DNA of 38,420 bases from CAZLNO01 sp964561005 (GTDB lineage Bacteria; Pseudomonadota; Alphaproteobacteria; Kiloniellales; Rhodovibrionaceae): assembly GCA_964561005.1 (NCBI GenBank), contig CAZLNO010000024.1:1-38420 (forward strand), in the 5' to 3' direction. The notes under the pieces are model-generated. The model saw nothing but the letters and a program-made list of their open reading frames with translations, made no database searches and had not been told where the DNA came from. Every line of letters begins with the position of its first letter. The first letter of the stretch is position 1. The position numbers were made by a program, and so were the translations under genes. Shown one piece after another: positions 29,982 through 38,420 of this stretch.

Positions 29982-31712
29982 ATGCACGCCTCCGTACCCT
30001 CCACCGAATTCCCCTGGAAGCGCTTCTATCCCGGCCCGATCGCCTGGGACATGCCGCTCGACGCCAAGCCGGTCCACGCCTTTCTCGACGACAGCGTGCG
30101 TCGCTGGCCCGAGCGTCCGGCCCTGGACTTCATGGGCCGCCGCTATACCTACGCCGACCTCGGCGAACTGGTCGACCGCGCGGCCCAGGGCTTTCGCGAG
30201 CTGGGCGTGCGGGAGGGCACGCGGGTCGGCCTGTGCATGCCGAACTGCCCCTTCCTCGTCATCGCGTTCTATGCCGTGCTGAAGGCCGGCGGGGTCGTGG
30301 TGAACTTCAACCCGCTGTACACCGCGCGGGAGATCGAGTTCCAGGCGCGCGATTCGCAGACCGGGATCATGGTCACCCTGGACCTCGACGCGATCTATCC
30401 GAAGGTGCGGGAGGTGCTGAAGACCGGCGGGCTGCACCGCGTCGTCGTCTGCCGCATGCGCGACTGCCTGCCGCGGATGAAGGGGACGCTGTTCGGGGTG
30501 TTGAAGCGCCGCGAACTGGCCGTCGTCCCGAGCGACCCGAACCACGTGACCTTCAGCCAGCTCGTGAGCTACGGGCCCCTGGAGACACCGGCGCCGGTGG
30601 TGCCGCAGCGCGATCTGGCGGTGCTGCAGTACACAGGCGGCACCACGGGCACGCCCAAGGGCGCCATGCTGACGCACGAGAACATCGCCGCCAACACCCA
30701 GCAGGTCGCCGCCTGGATGCCCGACCTGGAGTACGGGCGCGAGCGCATCCTGGCGGTGCTGCCGTTCTTCCACGTTTTCGCGATGTCGGTGGTGCTGAAC
30801 CTGGGCATCGCCATCGGGGCGCAGCTCATCCTGCTGCCGCGCTTCGACCTGGGACAGACGCTGAAGACCGTCCACCGCAAGCGCCCGACGCTGTTCCCCG
30901 GCGTGCCCACGGTCTACACCGCCATCAACGGCGCGCCGAATCTCAACCGCTACGATCTGTCGTCGATCAAGTACTGCATCTCCGGCGGCGCGCCGCTGCC
31001 GGTGGAGGTCAAGAAGGAGTTCGAGCAGCTCACCGGATGCGTGCTGGTGGAAGGCTACGGCCTGACCGAAAGCTCGCCCGTCGTCACCTGCAACCCCTTG
31101 AGCGGCAGAACGCAGAAGGCGGGCTCGATCGGCCTGCCGGTGCCCGGCACGCACATCGAGATGCGCTCGCTCAACGATCCCACGCAGCCCGTCGCCGTCG
31201 GCGAGCGCGGCGAGCTCTGCGTGCGCGGGCCGCAGGTCATGCAGGGCTACTGGCAGCGCGAGGAGGAGACGCGCAACGTCCTGGTGGACGGCTGGCTGCG
31301 CACCGGCGACGTCGGCTACATCGACGAGGATGGCTACACCTACCTCGTCGACCGCATCAAGGACGTCATCCTGTGCAGCGGCTACAACGTCTATCCCCGG
31401 GTGATCGAGGAAGCCATCTACCTGCATCCGGCCGTGGCCGAGGTCGCCGTGATCGGCGTCGACGACCCCTATCGCGGGCAGAGCCCCAAGGCCTTCGTCA
31501 AGCTGCGCGCCGGGGCCACCCTTGACGAGGCCGAGCTGATCGACTTCCTCAAGGACAAGCTCAACAAGATCGAGATGCCGCGGGCCTTCGAGTTCCGTGA
31601 CGAGCTGCCCAAGACCCAGGTCGGCAAACTGTCCAAGAAGGCCCTGCAGGAAGAAGAAGCCGCCCGCGGCGGGCGCCGGGCCCCCGACGAGGCCGCGCAG
31701 GCCAGTGGCTGA
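29982..31712 (+). CDS. fadD: long-chain fatty acid-CoA ligase
   Basis: A 576-residue adenylate-forming enzyme that activates fatty acids to acyl-CoA. Motifs: AMP-binding loop YTGGTTGTPKG (about 216), PFFHVFAM, EGYGLTESSP, GWLRTGDVGYIDEDGY, DRIKDVILCSGYNVYPRVIEEA and the catalytic Lys in VGKLSKKAL near the end. It has no signal peptide and is probably a peripheral inner-membrane protein. ATG 29982 has GAGGAA nine bases upstream; a TTG at 29976 would add two residues. It lies upstream of the MerR regulator and fadA-fadN-fadE, with fadL divergent across the gap, forming one fatty acid utilisation locus. Confidence 0.94.
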   Translation: MHASVPSTEFPWKRFYPGPIAWDMPLDAKPVHAFLDDSVRRWPERPALDFMGRRYTYADLGELVDRAAQGFRELGVREGTRVGLCMPNCPFLVIAFYAVLKAGGVVVNFNPLYTAREIEFQARDSQTGIMVTLDLDAIYPKVREVLKTGGLHRVVVCRMRDCLPRMKGTLFGVLKRRELAVVPSDPNHVTFSQLVSYGPLETPAPVVPQRDLAVLQYTGGTTGTPKGAMLTHENIAANTQQVAAWMPDLEYGRERILAVLPFFHVFAMSVVLNLGIAIGAQLILLPRFDLGQTLKTVHRKRPTLFPGVPTVYTAINGAPNLNRYDLSSIKYCISGGAPLPVEVKKEFEQLTGCVLVEGYGLTESSPVVTCNPLSGRTQKAGSIGLPVPGTHIEMRSLNDPTQPVAVGERGELCVRGPQVMQGYWQREEETRNVLVDGWLRTGDVGYIDEDGYTYLVDRIKDVILCSGYNVYPRVIEEAIYLHPAVAEVAVIGVDDPYRGQSPKAFVKLRAGATLDEAELIDFLKDKLNKIEMPRAFEFRDELPKTQVGKLSKKALQEEEAARGGRRAPDEAAQASG

Positions 31713-31778
31713 ACCGGGCGGCAAGGAAGGTGGCCATGACGGGACAGGTCGAAACTTCCGTTTTTGTGCGGCATTTAC

Positions 31779-31810
31779 TTGACGCATGCGTTAGCTTGGT
31801 GTCGTATAAG
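31779..31810 (+). promoter_or_regulatory. MerR-type long-spacer promoter with palindromic operator
   Basis: TTGACG (31779-31784), 20-bp spacer, TATAAG (31805-31810). MerR-family targets typically have 19-20 bp spacers. The dyad ACGCATGCGT (31782-31791), extendable to TGACGCATGCGTTA, overlaps the -35 and enters the spacer. It lies 29 bases before the merR-type gene and so suggests autoregulation. Confidence 0.6.
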
Positions 31811-31838
31811 AGCATTCACGACACCTCGGAGCTTTCGC

Positions 31839-32255
31839 ATGGGCGGCAGCACGGAACGGCTGTTCACGGTCACGGAACTCGCGCGCCTGCTGGACATCAC
31901 GGCCCGCACCATCCGCTTCTACGAGCAAAAGGGCCTGATCTCGCCGCGGCGGGCGGGCAAGACGCGGGTGTATACCCAGCGCGACAAGGCCCGCCTGCAA
32001 CTCATCCTGCGCGGCAAGCGCCTGGGCTTCTCGCTCGCGGAAATCCGGGAGTACCTCGACCTTTACGAGGTCGACCGCACGCAGACCAGCCAGCTCAAGC
32101 TGCTGCAGGAGAAAGTCGGCGAGCGCATCGCGTCGCTGGAGGCGCAGCAGCGCGACCTGCGGCAGACGCTGGCCGAGCTCTACGACGTCCGGGACCAGGT
32201 CGATTCCGCCCTGGCCCAGCGCACGCGCGGCGCGCGCGAGAGCGACGCCGCCTGA
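31839..32255 (+). CDS. MerR-family transcriptional regulator (LiuR-like context)
   Basis: A 138-residue regulator. The winged helix-turn-helix is at 7-75: LFTVTELARLLDITARTIRFYEQKGLISPRRAGKTRVYTQRDKARLQLILRGKRLGFSLAEI. A coiled-coil dimerisation helix follows (about 85-130), with no cysteine-rich metal-binding tail. That points to a metabolic regulator such as LiuR, which controls acyl-CoA catabolism genes in proteobacteria, rather than a metal sensor. ATG 31839 (CGGAG nine bases upstream) is preferred over an earlier in-frame ATG at 31764 that precedes the promoter. It probably controls itself and fadA-fadN-fadE downstream through the site at 31779. Confidence 0.9.
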   Translation: MGGSTERLFTVTELARLLDITARTIRFYEQKGLISPRRAGKTRVYTQRDKARLQLILRGKRLGFSLAEIREYLDLYEVDRTQTSQLKLLQEKVGERIASLEAQQRDLRQTLAELYDVRDQVDSALAQRTRGARESDAA

Positions 32256-32346
32256 TTCGGGACCCCGGCGCCCGCCGCCACGCCGGCGGCGCGCTCATGT
32301 CCGCCACCCCGACGCATCGCCACCCAGAGGGCATGGAGTGTCAGTG

Positions 32347-33483
32347 ATGACCCACGCAGTGATCGCCGGCTATGTCCGGTCCCCCTTTCATTTCGCCAGC
32401 AAGGGGCAGCTCACCAAGGTGCGCCCGGACGACCTCGCCGCCCAGGTGGTCCGCGGCCTGATCGAGAAGACGGGCGTCAACCCGGAGGACATCGAGGACC
32501 TGATCTGCGGCTGCGCCTTTCCGGAAGGCGAGCAGGGCCTGAACGTGGCCCGCCTGATCGGCTTCCTGTCGGACCTGCCGCTGTCGGTGCCCGGCGCCAC
32601 GGTCAACCGCTTCTGCGGCTCGTCGATGGAGGCGGTGCACATGGCCTCCGGCGCGATTCACATGGGCGCGGGAGACGCCTTCATCTGCGCCGGGATCGAG
32701 TCGATGACCCGGGTGCCCATCATGGGCTTCAACCCCCTGCCCCATCCCGGCCTCTACAAGGAATTTCCGCAGGCCTACATCTCCATGGGCCTGACGGCGG
32801 AGAACGTCGCCAAGCGCTACGGCATCCCGCGCGAACGCCAGGAAGAGCTGGCGGTGGAAAGCCAGCGCAAGGCCACCGCCGCCGCCCAGGGCGGCAAGTA
32901 CGCCGACGAGCTCGTGGCCATCCAGGCCAACGGCCACGACGTGACCAGCGACGGCACCATCCGGCCGGACACCACGGCCGAGGGCCTGGCCGGGCTGAAG
33001 CCCGCCTTCGACGCCGAGGGCACGGTGACCGCCGGGACCTCCTCGCCGCTGACCGACGGGGCGGCCGCCTGCCTGGTGTGCAGCGAGGCCTACGCGGAGA
33101 AGCACGGCCTGGAGCCGCTGGCCCGCGTGAAGACCGTCGCCAAGGCCGGCTGCGCGCCGGAAATCATGGGCATGGGGCCGGTGCACGCCAGCCGCAAGGC
33201 CCTCGACCGCGCCGGCCTGAAGGCCGACGCCATCGAGGTGGTCGAGCTGAACGAGGCCTTCGCCTCGCAGGCGCTGGCCTGCATGGACGAGCTGCAGTTG
33301 TCGCGCGAGCGGGTGAACCTGGACGGCGGCGCCATCGCGCTGGGCCACCCGCTGGGCGCCACCGGCGCGCGCATCACCGGCAAGGCCGCCAGCCTGCTGA
33401 AGCGCGAGAAGGCGAAGTACGCGCTGGCCACCCAGTGCATCGGCGGCGGCCAGGGCATCGCGACCATCCTGGAGGCGCTGTGA
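32347..33483 (+). CDS. fadA: acetyl-CoA acyltransferase (thiolase)
   Basis: A 378-residue thiolase performing the last step of beta-oxidation. The catalytic residues are visible: Cys90 (NRFCGSSMEA), His334 (GHPLGATGAR) and Cys364 (CIGGGQG), plus NEAFASQALA. GGAG stands eight bases before ATG 32347; an upstream GTG at 32338 is less well placed. The stop overlaps the fadN start by one base (TGATG), so the trifunctional system is translated together. Chain-length specificity cannot be read directly; the operon suggests medium to long chains. Confidence 0.94.
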   Translation: MTHAVIAGYVRSPFHFASKGQLTKVRPDDLAAQVVRGLIEKTGVNPEDIEDLICGCAFPEGEQGLNVARLIGFLSDLPLSVPGATVNRFCGSSMEAVHMASGAIHMGAGDAFICAGIESMTRVPIMGFNPLPHPGLYKEFPQAYISMGLTAENVAKRYGIPRERQEELAVESQRKATAAAQGGKYADELVAIQANGHDVTSDGTIRPDTTAEGLAGLKPAFDAEGTVTAGTSSPLTDGAAACLVCSEAYAEKHGLEPLARVKTVAKAGCAPEIMGMGPVHASRKALDRAGLKADAIEVVELNEAFASQALACMDELQLSRERVNLDGGAIALGHPLGATGARITGKAASLLKREKAKYALATQCIGGGQGIATILEAL

Positions 33484-35825
33484 TGGCGGAGACGACTGCA
33501 AGCCCCGTGAAGGAGGCGGCCGTCCTCGGCGCCGGCGTCATGGGCTCGGCGATCGCCGCGCACTTGGCCAACGCCGGGGTCACGGTGCACCTGCTGGACA
33601 TCGTGCCCAAGGACGCCGAGGACCGCGACACCATCGCCAAGACGGCGGTGCAGAAGATGTTGAAGGCCGACCCGGCGCCCTTCACCCACAAGCGCAACGC
33701 CAGGCGCGTGCAGCCCGGCAACATCGAGGACCACCTCGACCGCCTGGCGAGCTGCGACTGGATCGTCGAGGCGGTGATCGAGCGCCTGGACATCAAGCAG
33801 GACCTCTATCGCCGCGTCGAGCGGCACCGCAAGCCGGGCAGCGTGGTGTCCTCCAACACCTCGACGATCCCGCTGGCGGCGCTGACCGAGGGCATGCCGG
33901 AGAGCTTCCGGCGCGACTTCCTGATCACGCACTTCTTCAACCCGCCGCGCTACATGCGCCTGCTGGAACTGGTCCCCGGCCCCGACACCCGGCCCGAGGC
34001 CGTCGCGAAGATCGAGGCCTTCGGCGACCGCGGCCTGGGCAAGAGCGTGATCCACTGCAACGACACCCCCGGCTTCGTCGCCAACCGCATCGGCATCTTC
34101 TGGCTGACCGCCAGCATCGTGCATGCCCTGGAGATGGGGGTGAGCGTGGAGGAGGCCGACGCGGTGATCGGCCGGCCCTTCGGCATCCCCAAGACCGGCG
34201 TCTTCGGGTTGATGGACCTGGTGGGCATCGACCTCATGCCGCACGTCATGGGCAGCATGCGCCAGGCCCTGCCGAGGCAAGACCCGCTGCACGCCGTCGA
34301 CCGCGAGCTGCCGGTCATCGAGAAGATGATCGCCGCGGGCTACACCGGCCGCAAGGGCAAGGGCGGCTTCTACCGCCTCAATCGCGCGAACGGCGAGAAG
34401 GTGAAGGAGGTCGTGAACCTGGAGGACTTCACCTACAGCCCGGTGACGCGGCCGAAGCCCGAATGCCTGGAGGCGGCGCAGCACGGCGGCGTCAAGGCGC
34501 TGCTGCAGTCGCCCGACAGGGTGGCGGCCTATGCCCGCAAGGTGATGGGCTCGACCCTGGCCTACGCCGCCTACCTCGTCCCGGAGATCCACGGCGATCC
34601 GGCGGCGATCGACGAGGCGATCCGCCTGGGCTACAACTGGAAGCAGGGGCCGTTCGAGCTGATCGACGCCATCGGCGCGCGCAACCTCGCGCAGGCGCTG
34701 CAGGCCGAGGGCCAGCCGGTGCCGCCTTTCCTCCAGCAGGTCGGCGACGACTCCTTCTACCGTACCGTGGAGGGCGAACTGCAGGTCTTCCGCGCCGACG
34801 GGCAGTACCATCCCGTGAAGCGGCCGGAGGGCGTGCTGCGCCTGGCGGATGTCAAGCGGCGGAGCCAACCTGTCGCCAGAAACGCCTCCGCCAGCCTCTG
34901 GGACCTGGGCGACGGCGTCGCCTGCCTGGAGTTCCACACCAAGATGAATGCGATCGACGACAAGATCATGGAGATGATCCACAAGTCGATCGCGATGGTG
35001 CGGGCGAGGTTCAAGGCGCTGGTCATCCACAACGAGGGCAGCAACTTCTCCGCCGGGGCCAATCTGGGCCTGGCGATGTTCGCCGCCAACATCGCCGCCT
35101 GGGACCAGATCGAGCAGATGGTCGAGGGCGGCCAGAAAGCCTACCGCGCGCTGAAGTACGCGCCCTTCCCGGTGGTCGGCGCGCCCTCGGGCATGGCGCT
35201 GGGCGGCGGCTGCGAGGTGCTGCTGCACTGCGACGGCGTGCAGGCGCACATGGAGACCTACATGGGCCTGGTCGAAGCCGGCGTCGGCGTGGTGCCCGCC
35301 TGGGGCGGCTGCACGGAGATGCTGGCGCGCTACGCCAGCAACCCGAAGATGCCCAAGGGCCCGATGCCGCCGACCGCCAAGGCCTTCGAGACCATCAGCG
35401 TCGCCACGGTCGCCAAGTCCGCCGAGGAAGCCAAGGAGCACGGCTTCCTGCGTCCCGAGGACCGCATCACCATGAACCGCGAGCGCGTGCTGGCCGAGGC
35501 CAAGGCCTTCGCGCTGGAGCTGGCCGAGGGCTACCAGCCGCCGGAAAAGCCGGAATACGTGCTGCCCGGACCGTCCGGCAAGGTGGCGCTGGACCTGGCG
35601 GTGGACACCTACCGCCACCAGGGCCTGACCACGCCGCACGACCTGACGGTGGCCGACAAGCTGGGCGAGGTGCTGTCCGGCGGCGCGGCCGACATGACCG
35701 AGCCGAAGGACGAGGACCACCTGCTGGCCCTGGAGCGCCAGGCCTTCATGACACTGGTCAAGACCGAGCCCACGCTGCGCCGCATCGAGCACATGCTGGA
35801 AACCGGCAAGCCATTGCGGAATTAG
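33483..35825 (+). CDS. fadN: 3-hydroxyacyl-CoA dehydrogenase/enoyl-CoA hydratase, FadN type
   Basis: A 780-residue bifunctional beta-oxidation protein with the dehydrogenase first and the hydratase last, the reverse of E. coli FadB but like Bacillus FadN. NAD motif LGAGVMGSAIAAHLANAG (15-32, GxGxxG 16-21), HFFNPPRYMRLLELVPG, NDTPGFVANRIG and a second dehydrogenase C-domain (about 190-450). The hydratase part (about 475-690) has SNFSAGANLGL, GMALGGGCEVLLHCD and LVEAGVGVVPAWGG with both expected Glu residues. It hydrates enoyl-CoA and oxidises the 3-hydroxyacyl-CoA. Start is ATG 33483, coupled to fadA. A double-hairpin repeat separates it from fadE. Confidence 0.93.
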   Translation: MAETTASPVKEAAVLGAGVMGSAIAAHLANAGVTVHLLDIVPKDAEDRDTIAKTAVQKMLKADPAPFTHKRNARRVQPGNIEDHLDRLASCDWIVEAVIERLDIKQDLYRRVERHRKPGSVVSSNTSTIPLAALTEGMPESFRRDFLITHFFNPPRYMRLLELVPGPDTRPEAVAKIEAFGDRGLGKSVIHCNDTPGFVANRIGIFWLTASIVHALEMGVSVEEADAVIGRPFGIPKTGVFGLMDLVGIDLMPHVMGSMRQALPRQDPLHAVDRELPVIEKMIAAGYTGRKGKGGFYRLNRANGEKVKEVVNLEDFTYSPVTRPKPECLEAAQHGGVKALLQSPDRVAAYARKVMGSTLAYAAYLVPEIHGDPAAIDEAIRLGYNWKQGPFELIDAIGARNLAQALQAEGQPVPPFLQQVGDDSFYRTVEGELQVFRADGQYHPVKRPEGVLRLADVKRRSQPVARNASASLWDLGDGVACLEFHTKMNAIDDKIMEMIHKSIAMVRARFKALVIHNEGSNFSAGANLGLAMFAANIAAWDQIEQMVEGGQKAYRALKYAPFPVVGAPSGMALGGGCEVLLHCDGVQAHMETYMGLVEAGVGVVPAWGGCTEMLARYASNPKMPKGPMPPTAKAFETISVATVAKSAEEAKEHGFLRPEDRITMNRERVLAEAKAFALELAEGYQPPEKPEYVLPGPSGKVALDLAVDTYRHQGLTTPHDLTVADKLGEVLSGGAADMTEPKDEDHLLALERQAFMTLVKTEPTLRRIEHMLETGKPLRN

Positions 35826-35863
35826 GACCTGGAGAAGCGACGATGAGGGCGCCGCAACCACGG

Positions 35864-35944
35864 CCGGTCGCGGGCCTGCCCGCAACCGGAACGCTTCGCC
35901 TCATTGCGGAGGAAACGTTCGGGGCGGGGGCGAGCCCCCGCCCC
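35864..35944. repeat. double-hairpin repeat, copy B
   Basis: H1 is CCGGTCGCGGGC-ct-GCCCGCAACCGG (35864-35889, one mismatch). H2 is GGGGCGGGGGC-ga-GCCCCCGCCCC (35921-35944, perfect), preceded by AACGTTC. It lies in the 154-bp spacer between fadN and fadE and may cause partial termination or mRNA processing inside the operon. Confidence 0.75.
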
Positions 35945-35979
35945 GCAACATCGCACTGGTGACCGAGGACACGCGAACC

Positions 35980-37776
35980 ATGCCGAGCTACACCGCGCCG
36001 CTGCGCGACATGCGCTTTGTCTACCACGAGCTGATCGACGGGGATTCCCTCACGGAGCTGCCCGCCTTCGCCGAGGCGACGCCGGAGACCGTGGACGCCG
36101 TCCTGGAAGAGGCGGGCAAGCTGTGCCGCGACGTGCTGCAGCCGCTCAACCGCTCCGGCGACGAGGCGGGCTGCGCCTACGAGAACGGGGTCGTGCGCAC
36201 GCCCAAGGGCTTCCCGGAGGCCTACAGGACCTTCGTCGAGGGCGGCTGGCCGTCGCTGGCCGCGGACCCGGACTACGGCGGCCAGGGACTGCCGCAGCTC
36301 CTGAACACCCTGGTCGAGGAGATGATCTGCTCGGCCAACCTGTCCTTCGGCACCTATCCGGGGCTGACCCACGGCGCCTACCGCGCCCTGCACGCGCATG
36401 CCGACCAGGAGCTCAAGGACCGCTACCTGCCGAAGCTGGCCGAGGGCACCTGGACCGGGACGATGTGCCTCACCGAACCGCATTGCGGCACCGACCTGGG
36501 CCTGGTGCGCACCAAGGCGACGCCCAACGGCGACGGCACCTACGCCGTCTCCGGCACCAAGATCTGGATCTCCGGCGGCGAGCACGACCTGGCGGAGAAC
36601 ATCGTCCACCTGGTGCTGGCCCGCCTGCCCGACGCGCCGGCCGGAACCAAGGGGATCAGCCTGTTCGTCGTGCCGAAGTTCCTGCCGAAGCCGGACGGCG
36701 CGCCGGGGCCGCGCAACAGCCTCACCTGCGGCGGCATCGAGCACAAGATGGGTCTCAACGCGTCGGCCACCTGCGTGATGAACTTCGAGGGCGCCACCGG
36801 CTGGCTGGTCGGGCAGCCCCACAAGGGCATGCGGCAGATGTTCACCATGATGAACCTGGCCCGCCTGGCCGTCGGCATCCAGGGCATCGGCCTGGGCGAG
36901 GCCGCCTATCAGGGCGCGGTTCAGCACGCCCACGACCGCGAGCAGGGCCGCGGCCTGACCGGCCCGAAGTTCCCCGACCGGCCCGCCGACCCGATCGTCG
37001 TCCATCCCGACGTGCGGCGCATGCTGCTGACCATGCGCGCCTACACCGAGGGGATGCGGGCGCTGGGCGCCTGGGTCGCCCGCGAGGCGGACATCGCCGA
37101 GGCCCATCCGGACGCCGAGCGCCGCCAGGAGGCCGACGACCTGGTGGCCCTGATGACGCCGGTGGTCAAGGCGCTGTTCACCGATCTGGGCTACGACGTG
37201 ACGAACCTCGGCGTGCAGATCCACGGCGGCGCCGGCTACATCCGCGAAACCGGAATGGAGCAGTTCGTCCGCGATTGCCGCATCGCCCAGATCTACGAGG
37301 GCGCCAACGGCATCCAGGCGCTCGACCTCGTCGGCCGGAAGATGCCGGCCAACACCGGGCGCAGCCTGCGCCGCTTCTTCCACCCCGTGGCCGGCTTCCT
37401 GGCCGAGCACCAGGAGGACGCCGAGATGGAAGCCTTCGTGCAGCCGCTGGCCAAGGCCTTCGGCCGGCTGCAGACGGTGACCGGCTGGCTGGCGCAGAAG
37501 GGCCTGTCCGACCCCGAGGAGGCCGGCGCGGCGGCCAGCGACTATCTGCGCCTGATCGGCCTGGTGGCGCTGGGCTACATGTGGGCGCGCACGGCCCAAC
37601 TCGCCCTGGACAGGGCGGGCGACGACCCCGACGGCTTCTACGCGGCGAAGCTGGCCACCGCCCGCTTCTTCATGCAGAAGCTGCTGCCGCAGACCGGCGC
37701 GCTGGTTTCGCAGATCATGAGCGGCAAGGACACCCTGATGGAGGTGCCGGAGAGCGCCTTCTCGCTGTCGGCGTAG
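35980..37776 (+). CDS. fadE: acyl-CoA dehydrogenase (FadE type)
   Basis: A 598-residue FAD enzyme for the first step of beta-oxidation, of the long acyl-CoA dehydrogenase group that also includes DMSP-CoA dehydrogenase DmdC. Landmarks: MPSYTAPLRDMRF start, GQGLPQLLNTLVEEM, MCLTEPHCGTDLGL, KIWISGGEHDL, EHKMGLNASATCVMNFEGA, QIHGGAGYIRETGMEQFVRDCRIAQIYEGANGIQALDLVGRK with the catalytic Glu near 440, and a C-terminal helical domain. ATG 35980 is preferred; GTG 35959 would add seven residues. The operon context with fadA, fadN and fadD favours a fatty acyl-CoA substrate over DMSP-CoA. Confidence 0.93.
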   Translation: MPSYTAPLRDMRFVYHELIDGDSLTELPAFAEATPETVDAVLEEAGKLCRDVLQPLNRSGDEAGCAYENGVVRTPKGFPEAYRTFVEGGWPSLAADPDYGGQGLPQLLNTLVEEMICSANLSFGTYPGLTHGAYRALHAHADQELKDRYLPKLAEGTWTGTMCLTEPHCGTDLGLVRTKATPNGDGTYAVSGTKIWISGGEHDLAENIVHLVLARLPDAPAGTKGISLFVVPKFLPKPDGAPGPRNSLTCGGIEHKMGLNASATCVMNFEGATGWLVGQPHKGMRQMFTMMNLARLAVGIQGIGLGEAAYQGAVQHAHDREQGRGLTGPKFPDRPADPIVVHPDVRRMLLTMRAYTEGMRALGAWVAREADIAEAHPDAERRQEADDLVALMTPVVKALFTDLGYDVTNLGVQIHGGAGYIRETGMEQFVRDCRIAQIYEGANGIQALDLVGRKMPANTGRSLRRFFHPVAGFLAEHQEDAEMEAFVQPLAKAFGRLQTVTGWLAQKGLSDPEEAGAAASDYLRLIGLVALGYMWARTAQLALDRAGDDPDGFYAAKLATARFFMQKLLPQTGALVSQIMSGKDTLMEVPESAFSLSA

Positions 37777-37803
37777 GAGGCACGGTCCAACGCAGAAACG
37801 TTC

Positions 37804-37866
37804 GGGGCGCGGACAGAGCCCGCGCCCCGCCGGTTTGGGGCTCTGTCCCCGACCGGAACGTTTTTC
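37804..37866 (+). terminator. double-hairpin repeat, copy C (fadE terminator)
   Basis: H2 GGGGCGCGG / CCGCGCCCC (37804-37828, loop acagagc) is followed by H1 CCGGTttGGGG / CCCCgACCGG (37830-37856) and then AACGTTTTTCG. The stem plus T5 gives an intrinsic-terminator form for fadE. The order H2-H1 is the reverse of copies A and B on the plus strand, but equals copy A when read downstream of gad. Confidence 0.7.
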
Positions 37867-37892
37867 GAGCCAAGTACCCGGCGGCTGTGGAC

Positions 37893-38237
37893 CTACTCCA
37901 CCTCCGCGACCGAGTCGCGCGGCGCCTCGGCGCGCTCGTGCATGCCGTAGTCGCGGACCACGCTGACCACGCGCAGGCGGTAGTCCTGGAACAGCTCGCC
38001 GCGCCCGCGCCGCTGCGCCACGCGGTGCTCGGCGTGTTCGCGCCACCGTCGGATGGCGTCCTCGTCGCGCCAGAAGGAGAGCGAGAGTATCTTGCCCTCC
38101 TCGGTCAGGCTGGCGAAGCGTTCCACCGAGATGAAGCCGTCGATCTTCTCCAGCTCCGCCTTCAGTTCGGCGGCCAGATCGAAGTATTCGGGTTCCCGCC
38201 CGCGCTTGGGCCAGACCTCGAAGATCACCGCATGCAT
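37893..38237 (-). CDS. antibiotic biosynthesis monooxygenase (ABM) domain protein
   Basis: A 114-residue protein of the dimeric alpha/beta-barrel superfamily. Landmarks: MHAVIFEVWPKRGREPEYFDLAAELKAELEKIDGFISVERF, then KILSLSFWRDEDAIRRWREHAEHRVAQRRGRGELFQDYRLRV. Members include small cofactor-free monooxygenases and haem-degrading enzymes, but many have no known substrate. AGGGGA stands five bases before ATG 38237; the longer frame to 38381 is not needed. It is convergent with fadE across the terminator repeat. The remaining sequence from 38238 to the window end holds no gene or signal that I recognise. Confidence 0.88.
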   Translation of the reverse strand: MHAVIFEVWPKRGREPEYFDLAAELKAELEKIDGFISVERFASLTEEGKILSLSFWRDEDAIRRWREHAEHRVAQRRGRGELFQDYRLRVVSVVRDYGMHERAEAPRDSVAEVE

Positions 38238-38420
38238 GACGTCCCCTACCCGTGTTCCCGTCGCGGATTGCCCGGGCCCGTTCTGGCGGGCTTCGCGCCT
38301 CGGCTTTGCGTGAAGCTTAGCACAGCCGCTCCTGTCGGCAGCAGCCGCGATCGTTGCAGCACGCGGATGCGACCGGCCCATAACGGATTATTAAACACGC
38401 AATGTCCAGAATCGCGGCGC

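Noticed and set aside
31730..32347. 205-codon frame starting at ATG 31736 with AAGGAAGG upstream, overlapping the MerR gene
   Set aside because: Despite a decent ribosome site, it runs through the promoter and out of frame over the helix-turn-helix, and the product has no family features.
33090..35885. 931-codon minus-strand frame over fadN
   Set aside because: Antisense shadow of a gene with complete catalytic motifs.
35758..38046. 762-codon minus-strand frame over fadE
   Set aside because: Antisense shadow; it also crosses the terminator repeat and part of the ABM gene in another frame.

Overview
The window looks like a draft-assembly segment (two runs of exactly 100 N, 22719-22818 and 29768-29867) of a very GC-rich alphaproteobacterial chromosome. 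Gene content points to Rhodospirillales or a close relative: an ECF11-type RpoE/ChrR pair, RpoH2, an FNR-type box before hemN, and DUF1127 proteins. No ribosomal or tRNA gene is visible, so the genus cannot be fixed. There is no sign of phage, plasmid or insertion-sequence transposase genes. The mobile-looking material is limited to short non-coding palindromic repeats.

Layout. 1-4.5 kb: a truncated double-DUF1127 protein, a Bax-like glucosaminidase, an aminopeptidase P and a DUF1330 protein. 4.7-7.1 kb: a tungstate ABC importer in the order tupB-tupC-tupA. 7.3-10.6 kb: a flavin reductase-like protein, then cobA and hemN (tetrapyrrole genes) behind a perfect FNR-type palindrome. 10.6-19.9 kb: a stress island with rpoH2, chrR and rpoE leftward; amine oxidase-like FAD protein, DUF1365, cyclopropane fatty acid synthase-like methyltransferase and DUF3833 rightward; and an NTF2-like protein, SDR and FeS photolyase leftward, meeting tail to tail at 17.02 kb. 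Four promoters of one form (-35 NNATCC, 16 bp, -10 CGTANN) sit before rpoE, rpoH2, the FAD/lipid operon and the photolyase operon. Together they look like a complete local sigma-E regulon for light and singlet-oxygen stress.

20-24 kb: a nitrilase-superfamily enzyme with glutamate decarboxylase, a scaffold gap, a small unknown gene behind a near-consensus sigma-54 promoter, and a periplasmic YceI protein. 24-24.8 kb: a gene-free repeat region with an 88-bp tandem array and a MITE-like palindromic element. 24.8-28.1 kb: a tight four-gene operon (MDR dehydrogenase, degenerate 6-pyruvoyl-tetrahydropterin synthase homologue, GT4 glycosyltransferase, SAM methyltransferase). Its product is unknown, and it is the best candidate here for an undescribed pathway.

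28.2-38.2 kb: fatty acid use. It holds a FadL porin, acyl-CoA ligase, a MerR-family regulator with a long-spacer promoter, thiolase, a FadN-type 3-hydroxyacyl-CoA dehydrogenase/enoyl-CoA hydratase and an acyl-CoA dehydrogenase, followed by an ABM-domain protein. At least four families of short non-coding hairpin repeats punctuate the intergenic spaces. One has three copies with compensatory base changes in a stem.
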